This document shows positions 18,211-26,861 of a stretch of DNA of 64,000 nt, piece after piece (the stretch's first letter is position 1; every line of letters begins with the position of its first letter). The position numbers and the translations under genes are program-made. The stretch comes from Rhodocyclaceae bacterium (lineage in GTDB: Bacteria > Pseudomonadota > Gammaproteobacteria > Burkholderiales > Rhodocyclaceae): NCBI GenBank assembly GCA_016702335.1, contig JADJEF010000003.1, positions 248,001 through 312,000 on the forward strand, written 5' to 3'. The notes under the pieces are model-generated. The model did no database searches, was not told where the DNA came from, and was given only the letters and a program-made list of their open reading frames with translations.

Positions 18211-19677
18211 ATGAATGAGTTGATCAATGCCTCTTTGCGCGATATTTCACGGGCGCTTACGGAACGTCGCTTATCGGCCGTAGAGCTGGCGACCCTTTTT
18301 CTCGAGCGCATCGAGCGTCTGAATCCGACCTTTAACGCTTTTATCACCGTTGAACCTGACAAGACGCTGGCGCAAGCGCGTGCGGCTGACGCCCGACTGG
18401 CCAGCGGTAATGCGGGCCCCTTGGTCGGAATTCCGTTGGCGTACAAAGACATTTTCTGCACCAAGGGCATGCTGACCAGTTGCGGTTCGAACATGCTTTC
18501 GAATTTCGTCGCCCCCTATGACGCGCATGTGGTCGAGCAGCTGAGCAACGCCGGTATCGTCAATCTGGGTAAGCTCAACATGGATGAGTTTGCCATGGGC
18601 TCGAGTACGGAAAGCTCGTTTTTTGGACCAACGAAAAACCCGTGGGATGTCACGCGTGTGCCCGGCGGTTCGTCCGGCGGTTCCGCAGCCGCTGTGGCAG
18701 CGCGACTGGCACCAGTGGCTCTGGGCACGGACACGGGGGGGTCGATACGGCAACCGGCCGCAATGTGTGGCCTCACTGGAATCAAGCCGACCTATGGCAT
18801 CGTCTCCCGCTATGGGATGGTGGCTTATGCATCGAGTCTCGATCAGGGCGGGCCAATGGCCAAAAGTGCGGCAGATTGTGCTTTGGTGCTCAATGGCATC
18901 GCCGGTTTTGACCAGCGCGACTCTACGTCGCTTGATCGCCCTGCCGAAGACTACACGCGCGCACTCGGTTATTCGATCAAGGGCTTGCGCATCGGCCTGC
19001 CACGGGAGTTCTTCGCGGATGGCATGGATGACGAGGTGCGCTTTGCCATTGATGAAGCGCTGAACGTCTATCGCTCGCTCGGTGCCGAGTTGGTGCAAGT
19101 GGATCTGCCGAATTCTGAATTGTCGGTTCCGGCTTACTACGTCGTGGCCCCGGCGGAAGCCAGTTCCAATCTATCCCGTTTTGACGGGGTGCGTTATGGT
19201 TACCGGGCACCGGAGTATCGCGATTTGGGCGAACTGTATTCGCGTTCCCGGGCGCAAGGTTTCGGTGCCGAGGTCAAGCGCCGCATCATGGTGGGCACCT
19301 ACGTACTTTCGCATGGCTACTACGATGCCTACTATCTAAAGGCGCAGAAGCTGCGTCGCCTGATTGCTGAAGATTTTCGCAATGCGTTTGCTCATTGCGA
19401 TGTGATCATGGGGCCGACCAGCCCCTTTGTTGCGTTCCCGATAGGTGCCAAGACGGACGACCCGGTGCAGATGTATCTCTCTGATATCTATACGGTATCA
19501 ACCAATCTGGCTGGCTTGCCCGGCCTATCGATTCCGTGCGGTTTCGGGGCAGGCAACCTGCCGGTCGGACTGCAGATTCTTGGGCCCTGGTTTGACGAGG
19601 CACGCATGCTGGGTATCGCACATCAGTATCAGCAGCAGACGGACTGGCATCTGCGTATGCCCGGAGGTGTGGCATGA
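18211..19677 (+). CDS. gatA: Asp-tRNA(Asn)/Glu-tRNA(Gln) amidotransferase subunit A
   Basis: This 488-aa amidase-signature protein hydrolyses glutamine to supply ammonia. The Ser-Ser-Lys triad is in IPLAYKDIF (Lys) and PGGSSGGSAAAVAARLAPVALGTDTGGSIRQPA (Ser pair). The start at 18211 is 7 nt after gatC and fits the family N-terminus (NELINASLRDISRAL). It overlaps gatB by 4 nt. Its presence implies that this organism makes Asn-tRNA or Gln-tRNA by transamidation. Confidence 0.97.
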   Translation: MNELINASLRDISRALTERRLSAVELATLFLERIERLNPTFNAFITVEPDKTLAQARAADARLASGNAGPLVGIPLAYKDIFCTKGMLTSCGSNMLSNFVAPYDAHVVEQLSNAGIVNLGKLNMDEFAMGSSTESSFFGPTKNPWDVTRVPGGSSGGSAAAVAARLAPVALGTDTGGSIRQPAAMCGLTGIKPTYGIVSRYGMVAYASSLDQGGPMAKSAADCALVLNGIAGFDQRDSTSLDRPAEDYTRALGYSIKGLRIGLPREFFADGMDDEVRFAIDEALNVYRSLGAELVQVDLPNSELSVPAYYVVAPAEASSNLSRFDGVRYGYRAPEYRDLGELYSRSRAQGFGAEVKRRIMVGTYVLSHGYYDAYYLKAQKLRRLIAEDFRNAFAHCDVIMGPTSPFVAFPIGAKTDDPVQMYLSDIYTVSTNLAGLPGLSIPCGFGAGNLPVGLQILGPWFDEARMLGIAHQYQQQTDWHLRMPGGVA

Positions 19678-21137
19678 GCATGCTCATCAACGGCTACGAA
19701 GTTGTCATCGGGCTTGAAACGCATGCCCAACTTCAGACGCAGTCAAAAATTTTTTCCGGGGCATCGATTGCGTTCGGAGCCGCACCCAACGTGCAGGCGT
19801 GCGCGGTGGACATCGCTCTGCCCGGGGTGCTCCCGGTGCTCAACCGCGAGGCGGTGGTTTGTGCGATCAAGTTCGGTCTGGCCGTTGGTGCCACTATTGC
19901 GCCACGCTCGATTTTTGCCCGCAAGCATTATTTCTACCCTGACCTGCCCAAGGGCTACCAGATCAGTCAGTTCGAGGCACCCGTCGTGTCTGGTGGTGGT
20001 CTTGATTGCCAAGTCGGCGCTGGTGACACGGCGATTAGAAAGCATGTGCGCCTTACCCGCGCTCATTTGGAAGAAGATGCGGGCAAGTCCCTGCATGAGG
20101 ACTTTCACGGGCGTACCGGCATTGATTTGAATCGTGCCGGGACTCCCCTGCTGGAAATCGTGACCGAGCCGGATATGCGTTCCTCCGCCGAAGCCGTAGC
20201 CTACGCCCGTGCGCTACATGCACTGGTGCGCTGGATCGGCATTTGCGACGGCAACATGCAAGAAGGCAGCTTCCGTTGCGACGCCAATGTCTCGGTACGG
20301 CGTCCCGGTGCCGAACTGGGCACGCGCCGAGAAATCAAGAATCTGAACTCTTTCCGCTTTTTGCAGCAAGCTGTTGACTACGAAATTGAATGGCAAATCA
20401 ACGAGCTTGAGGAAGGGCGCGCGATCCAGCAAGCGACGGTATTGTTCGATCCGGATACAGGCGAAACCCGCGCCATGCGCAGCAAAGAGGATGCGCACGA
20501 CTATCGCTACTTCCCTGACCCTGATTTGCTGCCACTGGCGATATCACCGGAGTGGATCGCCTCGGTCAAGTCTGGGTTGCCGGAGTTGCCGCAGTCGTTG
20601 CGGCACCGCCTTGTTACCGAGTACGGTTTAAGTGACTACGACGCGGCTATTTTGACCGCGCAGCGGGAAATGGCTGATTTTTTCCTGCGCGCTGTCACCA
20701 TCGCCGGCAGTACCAATGCCAAGTCTTTGGCAAACTGGTTGCAAGGGGAAGTCGCGGCGCGGCTAAATCGCGAAGAACGCGAGTTTGACAAGGTGCCCAT
20801 CAGCCCTGAGCAGCTTGCCGGTTTAGTGCTGCGCATTGCGGATCAGACGATTTCAAACAGCATTGGCCGCAAAGTGTTTGACGCCCTGTGGCAGCACAGC
20901 GGAGACAGTGCCGACGAAATCATCGAAAAACAAGGATTCAGGCAGATAACCGACAGCGTGGCGGTTGAGCGCCTGATTGATGAGGTACTTGCCGCTAACG
21001 TCAAGTCTGTCGAGGAATTCCGTGCGGGCAAGGAAAAGGCCTTCAATGCGCTGGTCGGTCAGGTAATGAAGGCTACAAAAGGTACCGCCAATCCGCAGCA
21101 GGTCAATGCGTTGCTGCTGGCTAAGCTCAAGGAGTGA
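19674..21137 (+). CDS. gatB: Asp-tRNA(Asn)/Glu-tRNA(Gln) amidotransferase subunit B
   Basis: This 487-aa kinase/transamidase subunit binds the misacylated tRNA and ATP. Conserved blocks are YEVVIGLETHAQLQTQSKIFS, RKHYFYPDLPKGYQISQ, RAHLEEDAGKSLHE, DLNRAGTPLLEIVTEPD, CDANVSVRRPG, EIKNLNSFRF, RSKEDAHDYRYFPDPDL and the C-terminal YqeY-like tail. Residues about 112-122 (CQVGAGDTAIRK) come from a copy of the dispersed repeat read antisense. It replaces the variable loop just before the TRAHLEEDAGK motif, so the catalytic core appears undisturbed. Confidence 0.97.
   Translation: MSMLINGYEVVIGLETHAQLQTQSKIFSGASIAFGAAPNVQACAVDIALPGVLPVLNREAVVCAIKFGLAVGATIAPRSIFARKHYFYPDLPKGYQISQFEAPVVSGGGLDCQVGAGDTAIRKHVRLTRAHLEEDAGKSLHEDFHGRTGIDLNRAGTPLLEIVTEPDMRSSAEAVAYARALHALVRWIGICDGNMQEGSFRCDANVSVRRPGAELGTRREIKNLNSFRFLQQAVDYEIEWQINELEEGRAIQQATVLFDPDTGETRAMRSKEDAHDYRYFPDPDLLPLAISPEWIASVKSGLPELPQSLRHRLVTEYGLSDYDAAILTAQREMADFFLRAVTIAGSTNAKSLANWLQGEVAARLNREEREFDKVPISPEQLAGLVLRIADQTISNSIGRKVFDALWQHSGDSADEIIEKQGFRQITDSVAVERLIDEVLAANVKSVEEFRAGKEKAFNALVGQVMKATKGTANPQQVNALLLAKLKE
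20011..20033 (-). repeat. Dispersed 23-bp repeat, copy inside gatB
   Basis: Exact consensus, spacer GTCA, antisense to gatB. It encodes QVGAGDTA in a surface loop before the TRAHLEEDAGK motif. It is the only coding copy lying antisense to its gene. Confidence 0.92.
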
Positions 21138-21194
21138 GCGACTGTCTTACCCTGCCTTACCTTGACGCAGAAATAGACACCCCACTTCAGATGT

Positions 21195-21234
21195 AAAAAC
21201 GGCCACGATACCGAGAGGCATCGTGGCCGTTTTT
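21195..21234. terminator. Bidirectional intrinsic terminator between gatB and the coiled-coil gene
   Basis: A perfect 15-bp stem AAAAACGGCCACGAT (21195-21209) pairs with 21220-21234 around a 10-nt loop. It is flanked by A5 and T5 runs, so it can stop both convergent transcripts. Confidence 0.9.
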
Positions 21235-21251
21235 CCCAAGGGTCTTCCTTG

Positions 21252-22043
21252 CTACTTGCCGTTGGCGACCACTGGTTTGGCGGTGGCGGCGTTGTCTGCG
21301 GGCGCGACGGAAGGGGTTCCGGGAGATGGGGCCGCACGGCCAGGCTGTGTGGTTTCGATGATCACTTCGCGCTTGGGTTTGTCGTCGGCCTTGACGCCGA
21401 CGACCCCGCCACTACTCGTAAGCTCTCGGAAGCGAGCCTTCTCATTTTCAAACTCGGCAGCGATGCGCTCCTTGTCCTTGTTGCGGTTGGCTACCGCATC
21501 GGTCTTGCCCTTGATGTCCTTTTCCGCATCTGCCAGTTGTTGCTTCAGCTGAGCAGGCAAGGGTTTGCCTGCGTAGAAATCTTTCTCTTTCTCCAGCACT
21601 GCCTGGCGCTTCGTTGCATCGGCGAGCGCTTTTTCGGATTGGGAGATACTCTTATCAACGTCAGCCAGCGCACGGTCGCGCGCTTTATCGATGTCGGCTT
21701 CGCTGGCGTAGGTAGATAGCAGGGCCTGGCTGCGCCGACGCTCTTCGAGTTGCAACTGGGCCAACTCAGCTTTCTTGACGAGTTCCGCCTCACGCCTGGC
21801 TTGCTGTTCTGCGGTCAGAGGGGCTTCGACCTTCTTGATGACAAAGCCCTTCTCATCCCGCTCCTCATAGGCGCGCTTGGTGCATTCCTTGGGCAAGAAA
21901 TCGCCGCACACCTTGCGGCTCTGGGCATCAGTGCAGCAGTAAACGATCGATTGCGCTGAGGCGGTGGCCGGCATCATCAGCGTAGCTGATAGCGTCAATG
22001 CCGACAGACCCACCCCTAAAAGACTATTGGTTTGCTTTTTCAT
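21252..22043 (-). CDS. Secreted coiled-coil protein with N-terminal Cys cluster, unknown function
   Basis: This 263-aa protein has a signal peptide (MKKQTNSLLGVGLSALTLSATLMMPATASA). The mature N-terminus is Cys-rich (YCCTDAQSRKVCGDFLPKEC), resembling DUF4124-type periplasmic proteins. A long charged coiled coil follows (about residues 75-205), then a Pro/Ala-rich tail. No enzyme motif is visible. It lies downstream of pyrE on the same strand with a 12-bp gap and ends at a strong terminator. I infer a periplasmic structural role but do not assign a function. Confidence 0.75.
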   Translation of the reverse strand: MKKQTNSLLGVGLSALTLSATLMMPATASAQSIVYCCTDAQSRKVCGDFLPKECTKRAYEERDEKGFVIKKVEAPLTAEQQARREAELVKKAELAQLQLEERRRSQALLSTYASEADIDKARDRALADVDKSISQSEKALADATKRQAVLEKEKDFYAGKPLPAQLKQQLADAEKDIKGKTDAVANRNKDKERIAAEFENEKARFRELTSSGGVVGVKADDKPKREVIIETTQPGRAAPSPGTPSVAPADNAATAKPVVANGK

Positions 22044-22055
22044 GCCCGTTCTCCG

Positions 22056-22715
22056 TTACCGTTGGTTCATGTCACCCGCCTGGACACCGTACTTTTCGCG
22101 ATACGCACGTACCGCGTCAAGTCTGCTTTCCAGCTCGATGCTACCAGAAAGATACTCGATCAAATCTGCCAACCGAGCGACGCTGACAACTGGAATGCCA
22201 TAGCTATTCTCGACTTCCTGGACCGCTGATAGCGGCGACTGACCGCATTCCTGTCGGTCCAGGGCAATCACCACTCCTGCTGGTTTAGCCCCGGCAGCTC
22301 GAATCAACTCAACCGATTCTCGTACCGAGGTGCCGGCGGTAATGACATCGTCAATGATGAGTACATTGCCCGCCAGCGGCGCACCTACCAGCGTACCGCC
22401 CTCGCCATGATCTTTCGCCTCCTTGCGGTTGTAGGCAAAGGGGATGTTTTGCCCTAGGCGCGCCAGCGCTATTGCAGTACCGGCAGCCAGCGGGATGCCC
22501 TTGTATGCAGGGCCGAAAATCACATCGACGTGCAGCCCCGAATTTTGAATGGCCAGCGCGTAATAGTCGCAGAGGCGCCCGAGTGACGCCCCGTCATTAA
22601 AAAGGCCGGCATTGAAAAAATAGGGAGATTGCCGGCCGGCTTTGGTGGTGAACTCACCGAAGCGCAAGACGCCTTGGGCGCACGCGAAGGCAATGAATTC
22701 CTGACTAAAATTCAT
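22056..22715 (-). CDS. pyrE: Orotate phosphoribosyltransferase
   Basis: This 219-aa enzyme joins orotate to PRPP to form OMP in pyrimidine synthesis. The PRPP-binding loop VLIIDDVITAGTSVRE (containing the DDVITAG motif) and the catalytic flexible loop FAYNRKEAKDHGEGG with the conserved Lys residues are present. Length matches the proteobacterial type. It is divergent from xth with a 47-bp gap, an arrangement seen in many proteobacteria. Confidence 0.96.
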   Translation of the reverse strand: MNFSQEFIAFACAQGVLRFGEFTTKAGRQSPYFFNAGLFNDGASLGRLCDYYALAIQNSGLHVDVIFGPAYKGIPLAAGTAIALARLGQNIPFAYNRKEAKDHGEGGTLVGAPLAGNVLIIDDVITAGTSVRESVELIRAAGAKPAGVVIALDRQECGQSPLSAVQEVENSYGIPVVSVARLADLIEYLSGSIELESRLDAVRAYREKYGVQAGDMNQR

Positions 22716-22762
22716 AAGTTGTCCGCATACTGCGGGCTTTTCTGACGATCGTCCGATTCTAC

Positions 22763-23548
22763 ATGTTTCGAATTGTCTCGCTGAACCTCAACGGTATTCG
22801 TTCCGCCGCCAAAAAAGGTGCCTTTGAATGGCTACAAACCATTCAGGCCGATGTCGTGTGTTTGCAGGAACTTAAAGCGCAGTTGGATGATATCCCCGAG
22901 CTTCCTGACAACCCGATCTTTTCTGCGCGGGCATTTCATCCCGCCGAAAAGAAAGGCTACAGCGGTGTCGGGCTGCTGAGTCGTCACACGCCGGACCAGG
23001 TGATCGAGGGCTTTGATGATGCCGAGTTCGATGCAGAAGGACGCTACCTTCAGGCGGATTTTGGCGATCTGTCCATCGTCTCGCTTTACCTGCCGTCGGG
23101 CTCAAGTTCCGATGAGCGACAACAGGCCAAATTCCGTTGCATGGAAGCGATCTGGCCGCGCTTGCAGGCGCTGGCGAACGGGGGGCGGGAGGTGGTGATC
23201 TGCGGCGACTGGAACATCGCGCACACCGAAATGGATCTCAAGAACTGGAAGTCAAACCAGAAAAACTCGGGCTTTCTGCCCGAGGAGCGTGCTTGGCTGA
23301 GTCGGCTGTTCGCCGAGCAGGGTTGGGTGGATGTGCATCGGAAGTTGGCGCCGGCGGCGACCGGCGATGCTTATACCTGGTGGTCCAACCGTGGGCAGGC
23401 CTGGGCCAATAATGTAGGGTGGCGGATCGATTATCAGGTGGCTACGCCTGGTATCGCTGCCCATGCCATAAATGTCAGCGTATTCAAAGAGCAGCGCTTT
23501 TCCGATCATGCCCCTCTAGTGATCGATTACGACTGGACGGGTAGTTGA
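22763..23548 (+). CDS. xth: Exodeoxyribonuclease III family AP endonuclease
   Basis: This 261-aa enzyme of the exonuclease-endonuclease-phosphatase fold cuts DNA at abasic sites and trims 3' ends. Seen motifs are SLNLNGIRSAAKKG (metal Asn), VVCLQELKAQ (catalytic Glu), GYSGVGLLSR, VICGDWNIAHTEMDLKNWK (catalytic Asp/Asn), RIDYQVATPG and the terminal SDHAPLVIDYDW with the catalytic Asp-His pair. It is divergent from pyrE. Confidence 0.95.
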   Translation: MFRIVSLNLNGIRSAAKKGAFEWLQTIQADVVCLQELKAQLDDIPELPDNPIFSARAFHPAEKKGYSGVGLLSRHTPDQVIEGFDDAEFDAEGRYLQADFGDLSIVSLYLPSGSSSDERQQAKFRCMEAIWPRLQALANGGREVVICGDWNIAHTEMDLKNWKSNQKNSGFLPEERAWLSRLFAEQGWVDVHRKLAPAATGDAYTWWSNRGQAWANNVGWRIDYQVATPGIAAHAINVSVFKEQRFSDHAPLVIDYDWTGS

Positions 23549-23649
23549 GTCTTGATCAGCCCCGACCGTCCTGCCCCACCGTGCATGGCGACTGCAAAGT
23601 CGGTAAGCTACCGGTTTTGTCATTTTCACCCCCTTTGAAGGAGAGCAGC

Positions 23650-23979
23650 ATGAACGATGTGACTCAGACTGAACTGCAGGAAGCCGTAACTCGTGAAAAG
23701 CTCTTGGCTGATGTTCGCCTGGTGATCGCCGATTCGGAAGAATTGCTCCGCGCCACGGCCGGGCAGGCAGGCGAGCGCATTACCGAGCTGCGCGCCCGTG
23801 CGCAAGACCATCTGGCTGCTGCCAAGGTGAAGCTGGCCGAGGCCGAGGTGGCCATGCTCGACAAGACCAAGGCGGTCGCGCGCGCCACAGATACGTATGT
23901 ACATGAAAATCCCTGGGCGGCGGTGGGCATTGCCGCAGGTGCGGGTCTGCTGGTGGGCCTGCTCATCGGCCGTCGCTGA
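23650..23979 (+). CDS. DUF883 (YqjD/ElaB-like) membrane-anchored ribosome-associated protein
   Basis: This 109-aa protein is largely alpha-helical and charged, ending in a transmembrane tail (VHENPWAAVGIAAGAGLLVGLLIGRR). The ENPW-GxxxGxxxGLLIGRR tail is the DUF883 signature. E. coli homologues YqjD and ElaB tether ribosomes to the inner membrane in stationary phase. An AAGGAGAG site supports the start at 23650. It begins a four-gene run of small membrane proteins (23650-25046) in YqjD-YqjE-YqjK order. Confidence 0.9.
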   Translation: MNDVTQTELQEAVTREKLLADVRLVIADSEELLRATAGQAGERITELRARAQDHLAAAKVKLAEAEVAMLDKTKAVARATDTYVHENPWAAVGIAAGAGLLVGLLIGRR

Positions 23980-23993
23980 TTTTTCGCGGCGAA

Positions 23994-24398
23994 ATGATTT
24001 CATCCGTTGATACCGGTGCTGACGCTGCGCCGCGAGCGGGGCTTTTTGCTTCGGCGCGCGGCTTGGCGGCTACCGGGGTCGCGCTGGCCACCAATCGACT
24101 CTCGCTCCTTGGCGTCGAAATTTCGGAAGAGAGCTCCCGATTGCTGGCGGTTCTGCTTTACAGCGGCGTCGCCTTGCTGTCGCTGGCCGCCGGAATCCTG
24201 TTTTTGGCAATCTTCGTCACGGTTGCCTTATGGGAAAGCAACCGGCTGCTGGTCCTGGGCATGTTTTCTACCCTGTTCATCGGCGCAGGGGTGGTGAGTT
24301 TTTTTGTGGCGAGGAGTCTTATCAGCAGCGGATCACAGCTCTTTGCCGCCAGCTTGGCCGAGCTTAAGCGCGATCAAGCGTCGCTCAACGATCACTGA
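23994..24398 (+). CDS. Phage holin family / YqjE-like membrane protein
   Basis: This 134-aa protein has two long hydrophobic helices (LLAVLLYSGVALLSLAAGILFLAIF and LLVLGMFSTLFIGAGVVSFFVA) between charged ends, typical of the YqjE/phage-holin-3-6 family. It follows the DUF883 gene by 14 bp and is probably co-expressed in stress or stationary phase. No lysis function is implied by the family name. Confidence 0.85.
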   Translation: MISSVDTGADAAPRAGLFASARGLAATGVALATNRLSLLGVEISEESSRLLAVLLYSGVALLSLAAGILFLAIFVTVALWESNRLLVLGMFSTLFIGAGVVSFFVARSLISSGSQLFAASLAELKRDQASLNDH

Positions 24399-24408
24399 AC
24401 CAGTCCCC

Positions 24409-24729
24409 ATGGCCAAGCGTGACGTCGAACTGGCGCTGAAGAAGCAACAACTGCAGATGCAAAGCCGTCAGTTGCGTGATGACTGGGATCGTAATGTCCA
24501 AGGCATAAAGCCGGCATTTGCTGGGGCAGATGCCGTTCAGCGCGGCTGGGCGTGGCTTAGAGCGCACCCTGCTGTGCCGGTGGCTGTCGTGGTTGCGGTC
24601 GTGGTCGTCAAGCCAGCATTGGTCTGGCGTATCGGTCGCGGTGCCTGGGTGGGCTGGCAGGCCTGGCGGCGCTATCGTCATCTGTTGGTGCCCGGTGACG
24701 AGGTTGCATCAGGGGAGTCTTTCCGGTGA
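24409..24729 (+). CDS. YqjK-like protein, unknown function
   Basis: This 106-aa protein is basic and helical (MAKRDVELALKKQQLQMQSRQLRDDW), with one hydrophobic helix (AVPVAVVVAVVVVKPALVW). The length, charge pattern and place after a YqjE-like gene match YqjK. The start at 24409 is chosen over 24304, which would overlap the previous gene by 95 nt. It overlaps the next gene by 4 nt (GTGA). Confidence 0.75.
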   Translation: MAKRDVELALKKQQLQMQSRQLRDDWDRNVQGIKPAFAGADAVQRGWAWLRAHPAVPVAVVVAVVVVKPALVWRIGRGAWVGWQAWRRYRHLLVPGDEVASGESFR

Positions 24730-25046
24730 GTGATCGCGCGCCTTCCAAAGCTCAGCGTTGGCACCCGGTGCCCAAAAGCTGGCTGGCGGCGCAAGCGCGC
24801 GAGCGGGATTTTTTGCGTAAGGAGTTCGGTCAGGTGCGTGACCTGATTCCTACCTTGATGAAACATCGAAACGGTAGCCAATGGTCGCCTGAAGAGCGCC
24901 AATTGCTCATGATCCAGTTTCGCTCGCTGGCCCATCTGTCGCCCTACCTGGTAGTACTGGTACTACCAGGTTCATTTGTGGCCTTGCCCGCATTGGCCTG
25001 GTGGCTGGATCGTCGGCGTCAGAACCGTCAGGTAGGTCCGGACTGA
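24726..25046 (+). CDS. Small membrane protein with LETM1-like hydrophobic segment
   Basis: This 106-aa protein starts with GTG overlapping the previous stop. Its N-terminal half is charged. One hydrophobic segment near the C-terminus (HLSPYLVVLVLPGSFVALPALAWWLDRR) resembles the Pro-containing membrane segment of LETM1-like proteins. That similarity is by eye and weak. It ends the four-gene membrane cluster. A perfect 11-bp-arm palindrome lies inside the hydrophobic coding stretch (24947-24970). Confidence 0.65.
   Translation: MSDRAPSKAQRWHPVPKSWLAAQARERDFLRKEFGQVRDLIPTLMKHRNGSQWSPEERQLLMIQFRSLAHLSPYLVVLVLPGSFVALPALAWWLDRRRQNRQVGPD
24947..24970. repeat. Perfect 24-bp palindrome inside a coding region
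   Basis: CCTGGTAGTAC-TG-GTACTACCAGG has 11-bp arms with a 2-bp centre. It encodes LVVLVLPG in the membrane segment. No T-run follows. It could be a chance of codon use or a protein site. Confidence 0.6.
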
Positions 25047-25073
25047 CGCGTGGTTGCGGGCAGGGCAAGCGGC

Positions 25074-26693
25074 TCAGGTAGTGCTTGCTGCGGCGTGGCC
25101 GGCGATGCGGCCACTGAAAATGCAGCCACCCAGGAACGTACCTTCCAGTGCCCGGAGTCCGTTCATGCCACCTCCGCCATAGCCCGTTGTTTCACCGGCA
25201 GCGTAGAGCCCAGGCATCGCCTGGCCGGTCGTGTCGACTACGCGCCCGGACAAGTCGGTCTGAATACCGCCCAGAGACTTCCGGCAAACAACGTATTCAC
25301 GGATCGCCACCAGCGGCATGGCGCTCTGATCGAGAATCGGTTGGAAATTACACGTGCGCAGCTTGTCGCCTGGCCAGCGGCGCAGATAGGCAATGCGTCG
25401 TAGTTGTTCGTCATTGTGAAACTTCGGGCCACGGGCAATCTGCTCGTCATAGCGCCCTACGACTTCCTGCACTGTCGCGAGATTGACCGCATTGTCGCCA
25501 TTGAGCGCATTCATTTTTTCGACGAGCTCACTCAAGTTGTGGGCGCTCACCACGTCCTTGCATTTGCTTAGAAACTCGTCGGTAAGTTCAGGGTTGCCCA
25601 GCAACAACTCACGCGCGAAACGAAGAATTTTCTTGTCGCGTACCGAACGATTGAACTCGGCACCCGATATCGCGAATTCCTTATCCATAATCTTTCGGTT
25701 GAGCACCTGCCAGGAGTACTGGCGCTCTTGCCGGCATACCTGCGTCACCAGATCGCGGGTATCAAAACCGGTGACCAGAGGCTGAGGCCCAATGCGTTCG
25801 CCCTGCCAGTTCAGCCATAACGCCGAGCGTGGCGGCACCAGTGACAAGCCGTGATGCGGCTTGCGGGGTTGCCAGTGATGAACTCCGGCCGCATAGTTCC
25901 AGTTGCGGTCAAGGTGCGCTACGCGCGCGCCGTGCCGGCTGGCAGCGTCATGGAGCACACCATCGGCATACTTGTGCGCGCCGGTGAGCAGTACCTCGGG
26001 GGGCGTGCCCCAGTCGGCATGCCAGTGCTGGCGCACCCGTTCGATACTGCCATTGACGCCGCCGGTAGTAATGATCGTGGCACCGGCGCTGGCTGCAAAC
26101 GCTTCTCCGTCGATCTCGCTGACACCCCGGCAGCCCGTGATGCGGCCGTCATCAACGAGCAGGTCGTTCACGCGCTGACCGAACATGGTCGTGAGTTGGC
26201 TGCGCCGGGGGTGCCGCGCCAGCGCCTCGAGCAAATGCATGATCAACCCGTGGCCGGTGCCCCAGACAATATGAAAACGCGGCCCGGAGTTGCCCGGCGT
26301 GAACTGACCGCGCTCGATCCAATGTGGTGCCGGAACGAAGCGCACGCCGTGCTTTTTTACCCACAGATAAACCTCGTCCTTGCAGCGGTCGACATAAGCC
26401 CGCGCCCAGCGTCGGGGCCACTCCATGTGCGCAACATCGGCATCAAGTTCTCCGAAACGCACCCAGTCCGCGTACGCCAGATCCGGCGAATCACGGAAGC
26501 CGACCCGGCGCTGCTCAGTGCTGTCGACCACAAAAATGCCGCCGAAGCTCTCTTTGGCCTGACCGCCGAAATTAGCTTCAATGTCGCGATCCAGCAGCAG
26601 CACCTTGCGCCCGGAATCGAGTAATTCCAGAGTTGCACAGATACCGGCCAGGCCGCCGCCGACAACAATCACATCCGCTTGGTAACGTTGCAA
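25074..26693 (-). CDS. FAD-binding dehydrogenase (fumarate reductase/3-ketosteroid dehydrogenase-like)
   Basis: This 539-aa flavoprotein starts with a Rossmann FAD motif (ADVIVVGGGLAGICATLELLDSGRKVLLLDRD) and carries a C-terminal FAD-contact segment (GLYAAGETTGYGGGGMNGLRALEGTFLGGCIFSGRIAG). A conserved GQAKESFGG follows the first beta-alpha-beta unit. It belongs to a family annotated only as a predicted oxidoreductase; the substrate cannot be told from sequence. There is no signal peptide, so it should be cytoplasmic. Neighbouring genes give no clear pathway. Confidence 0.85.
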   Translation of the reverse strand: MQRYQADVIVVGGGLAGICATLELLDSGRKVLLLDRDIEANFGGQAKESFGGIFVVDSTEQRRVGFRDSPDLAYADWVRFGELDADVAHMEWPRRWARAYVDRCKDEVYLWVKKHGVRFVPAPHWIERGQFTPGNSGPRFHIVWGTGHGLIMHLLEALARHPRRSQLTTMFGQRVNDLLVDDGRITGCRGVSEIDGEAFAASAGATIITTGGVNGSIERVRQHWHADWGTPPEVLLTGAHKYADGVLHDAASRHGARVAHLDRNWNYAAGVHHWQPRKPHHGLSLVPPRSALWLNWQGERIGPQPLVTGFDTRDLVTQVCRQERQYSWQVLNRKIMDKEFAISGAEFNRSVRDKKILRFARELLLGNPELTDEFLSKCKDVVSAHNLSELVEKMNALNGDNAVNLATVQEVVGRYDEQIARGPKFHNDEQLRRIAYLRRWPGDKLRTCNFQPILDQSAMPLVAIREYVVCRKSLGGIQTDLSGRVVDTTGQAMPGLYAAGETTGYGGGGMNGLRALEGTFLGGCIFSGRIAGHAAASTT

Positions 26694-26861
26694 TATTCAC
26701 CTCGTTGTGGGGAGTATGTTAGATGCCGATTATGCCCTGCAAGGCGACATGCTGAGTCAGGACCAAAGGCAAGTAACGCCCAGCAAGCAAGCCTGCGCAT
26801 CGTTGGCCTCCGCCTGCCCGATGGGCGTGTGGTCAATGCCCCCTGACACGGGCCGATAGCC

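Noticed and set aside
23565..23620. Degenerate half-copy of the repeat upstream of the DUF883 gene (AAAGTCGGTAAGC)
   Set aside because: Only about 7 contiguous core bases match; too weak to count as a copy.
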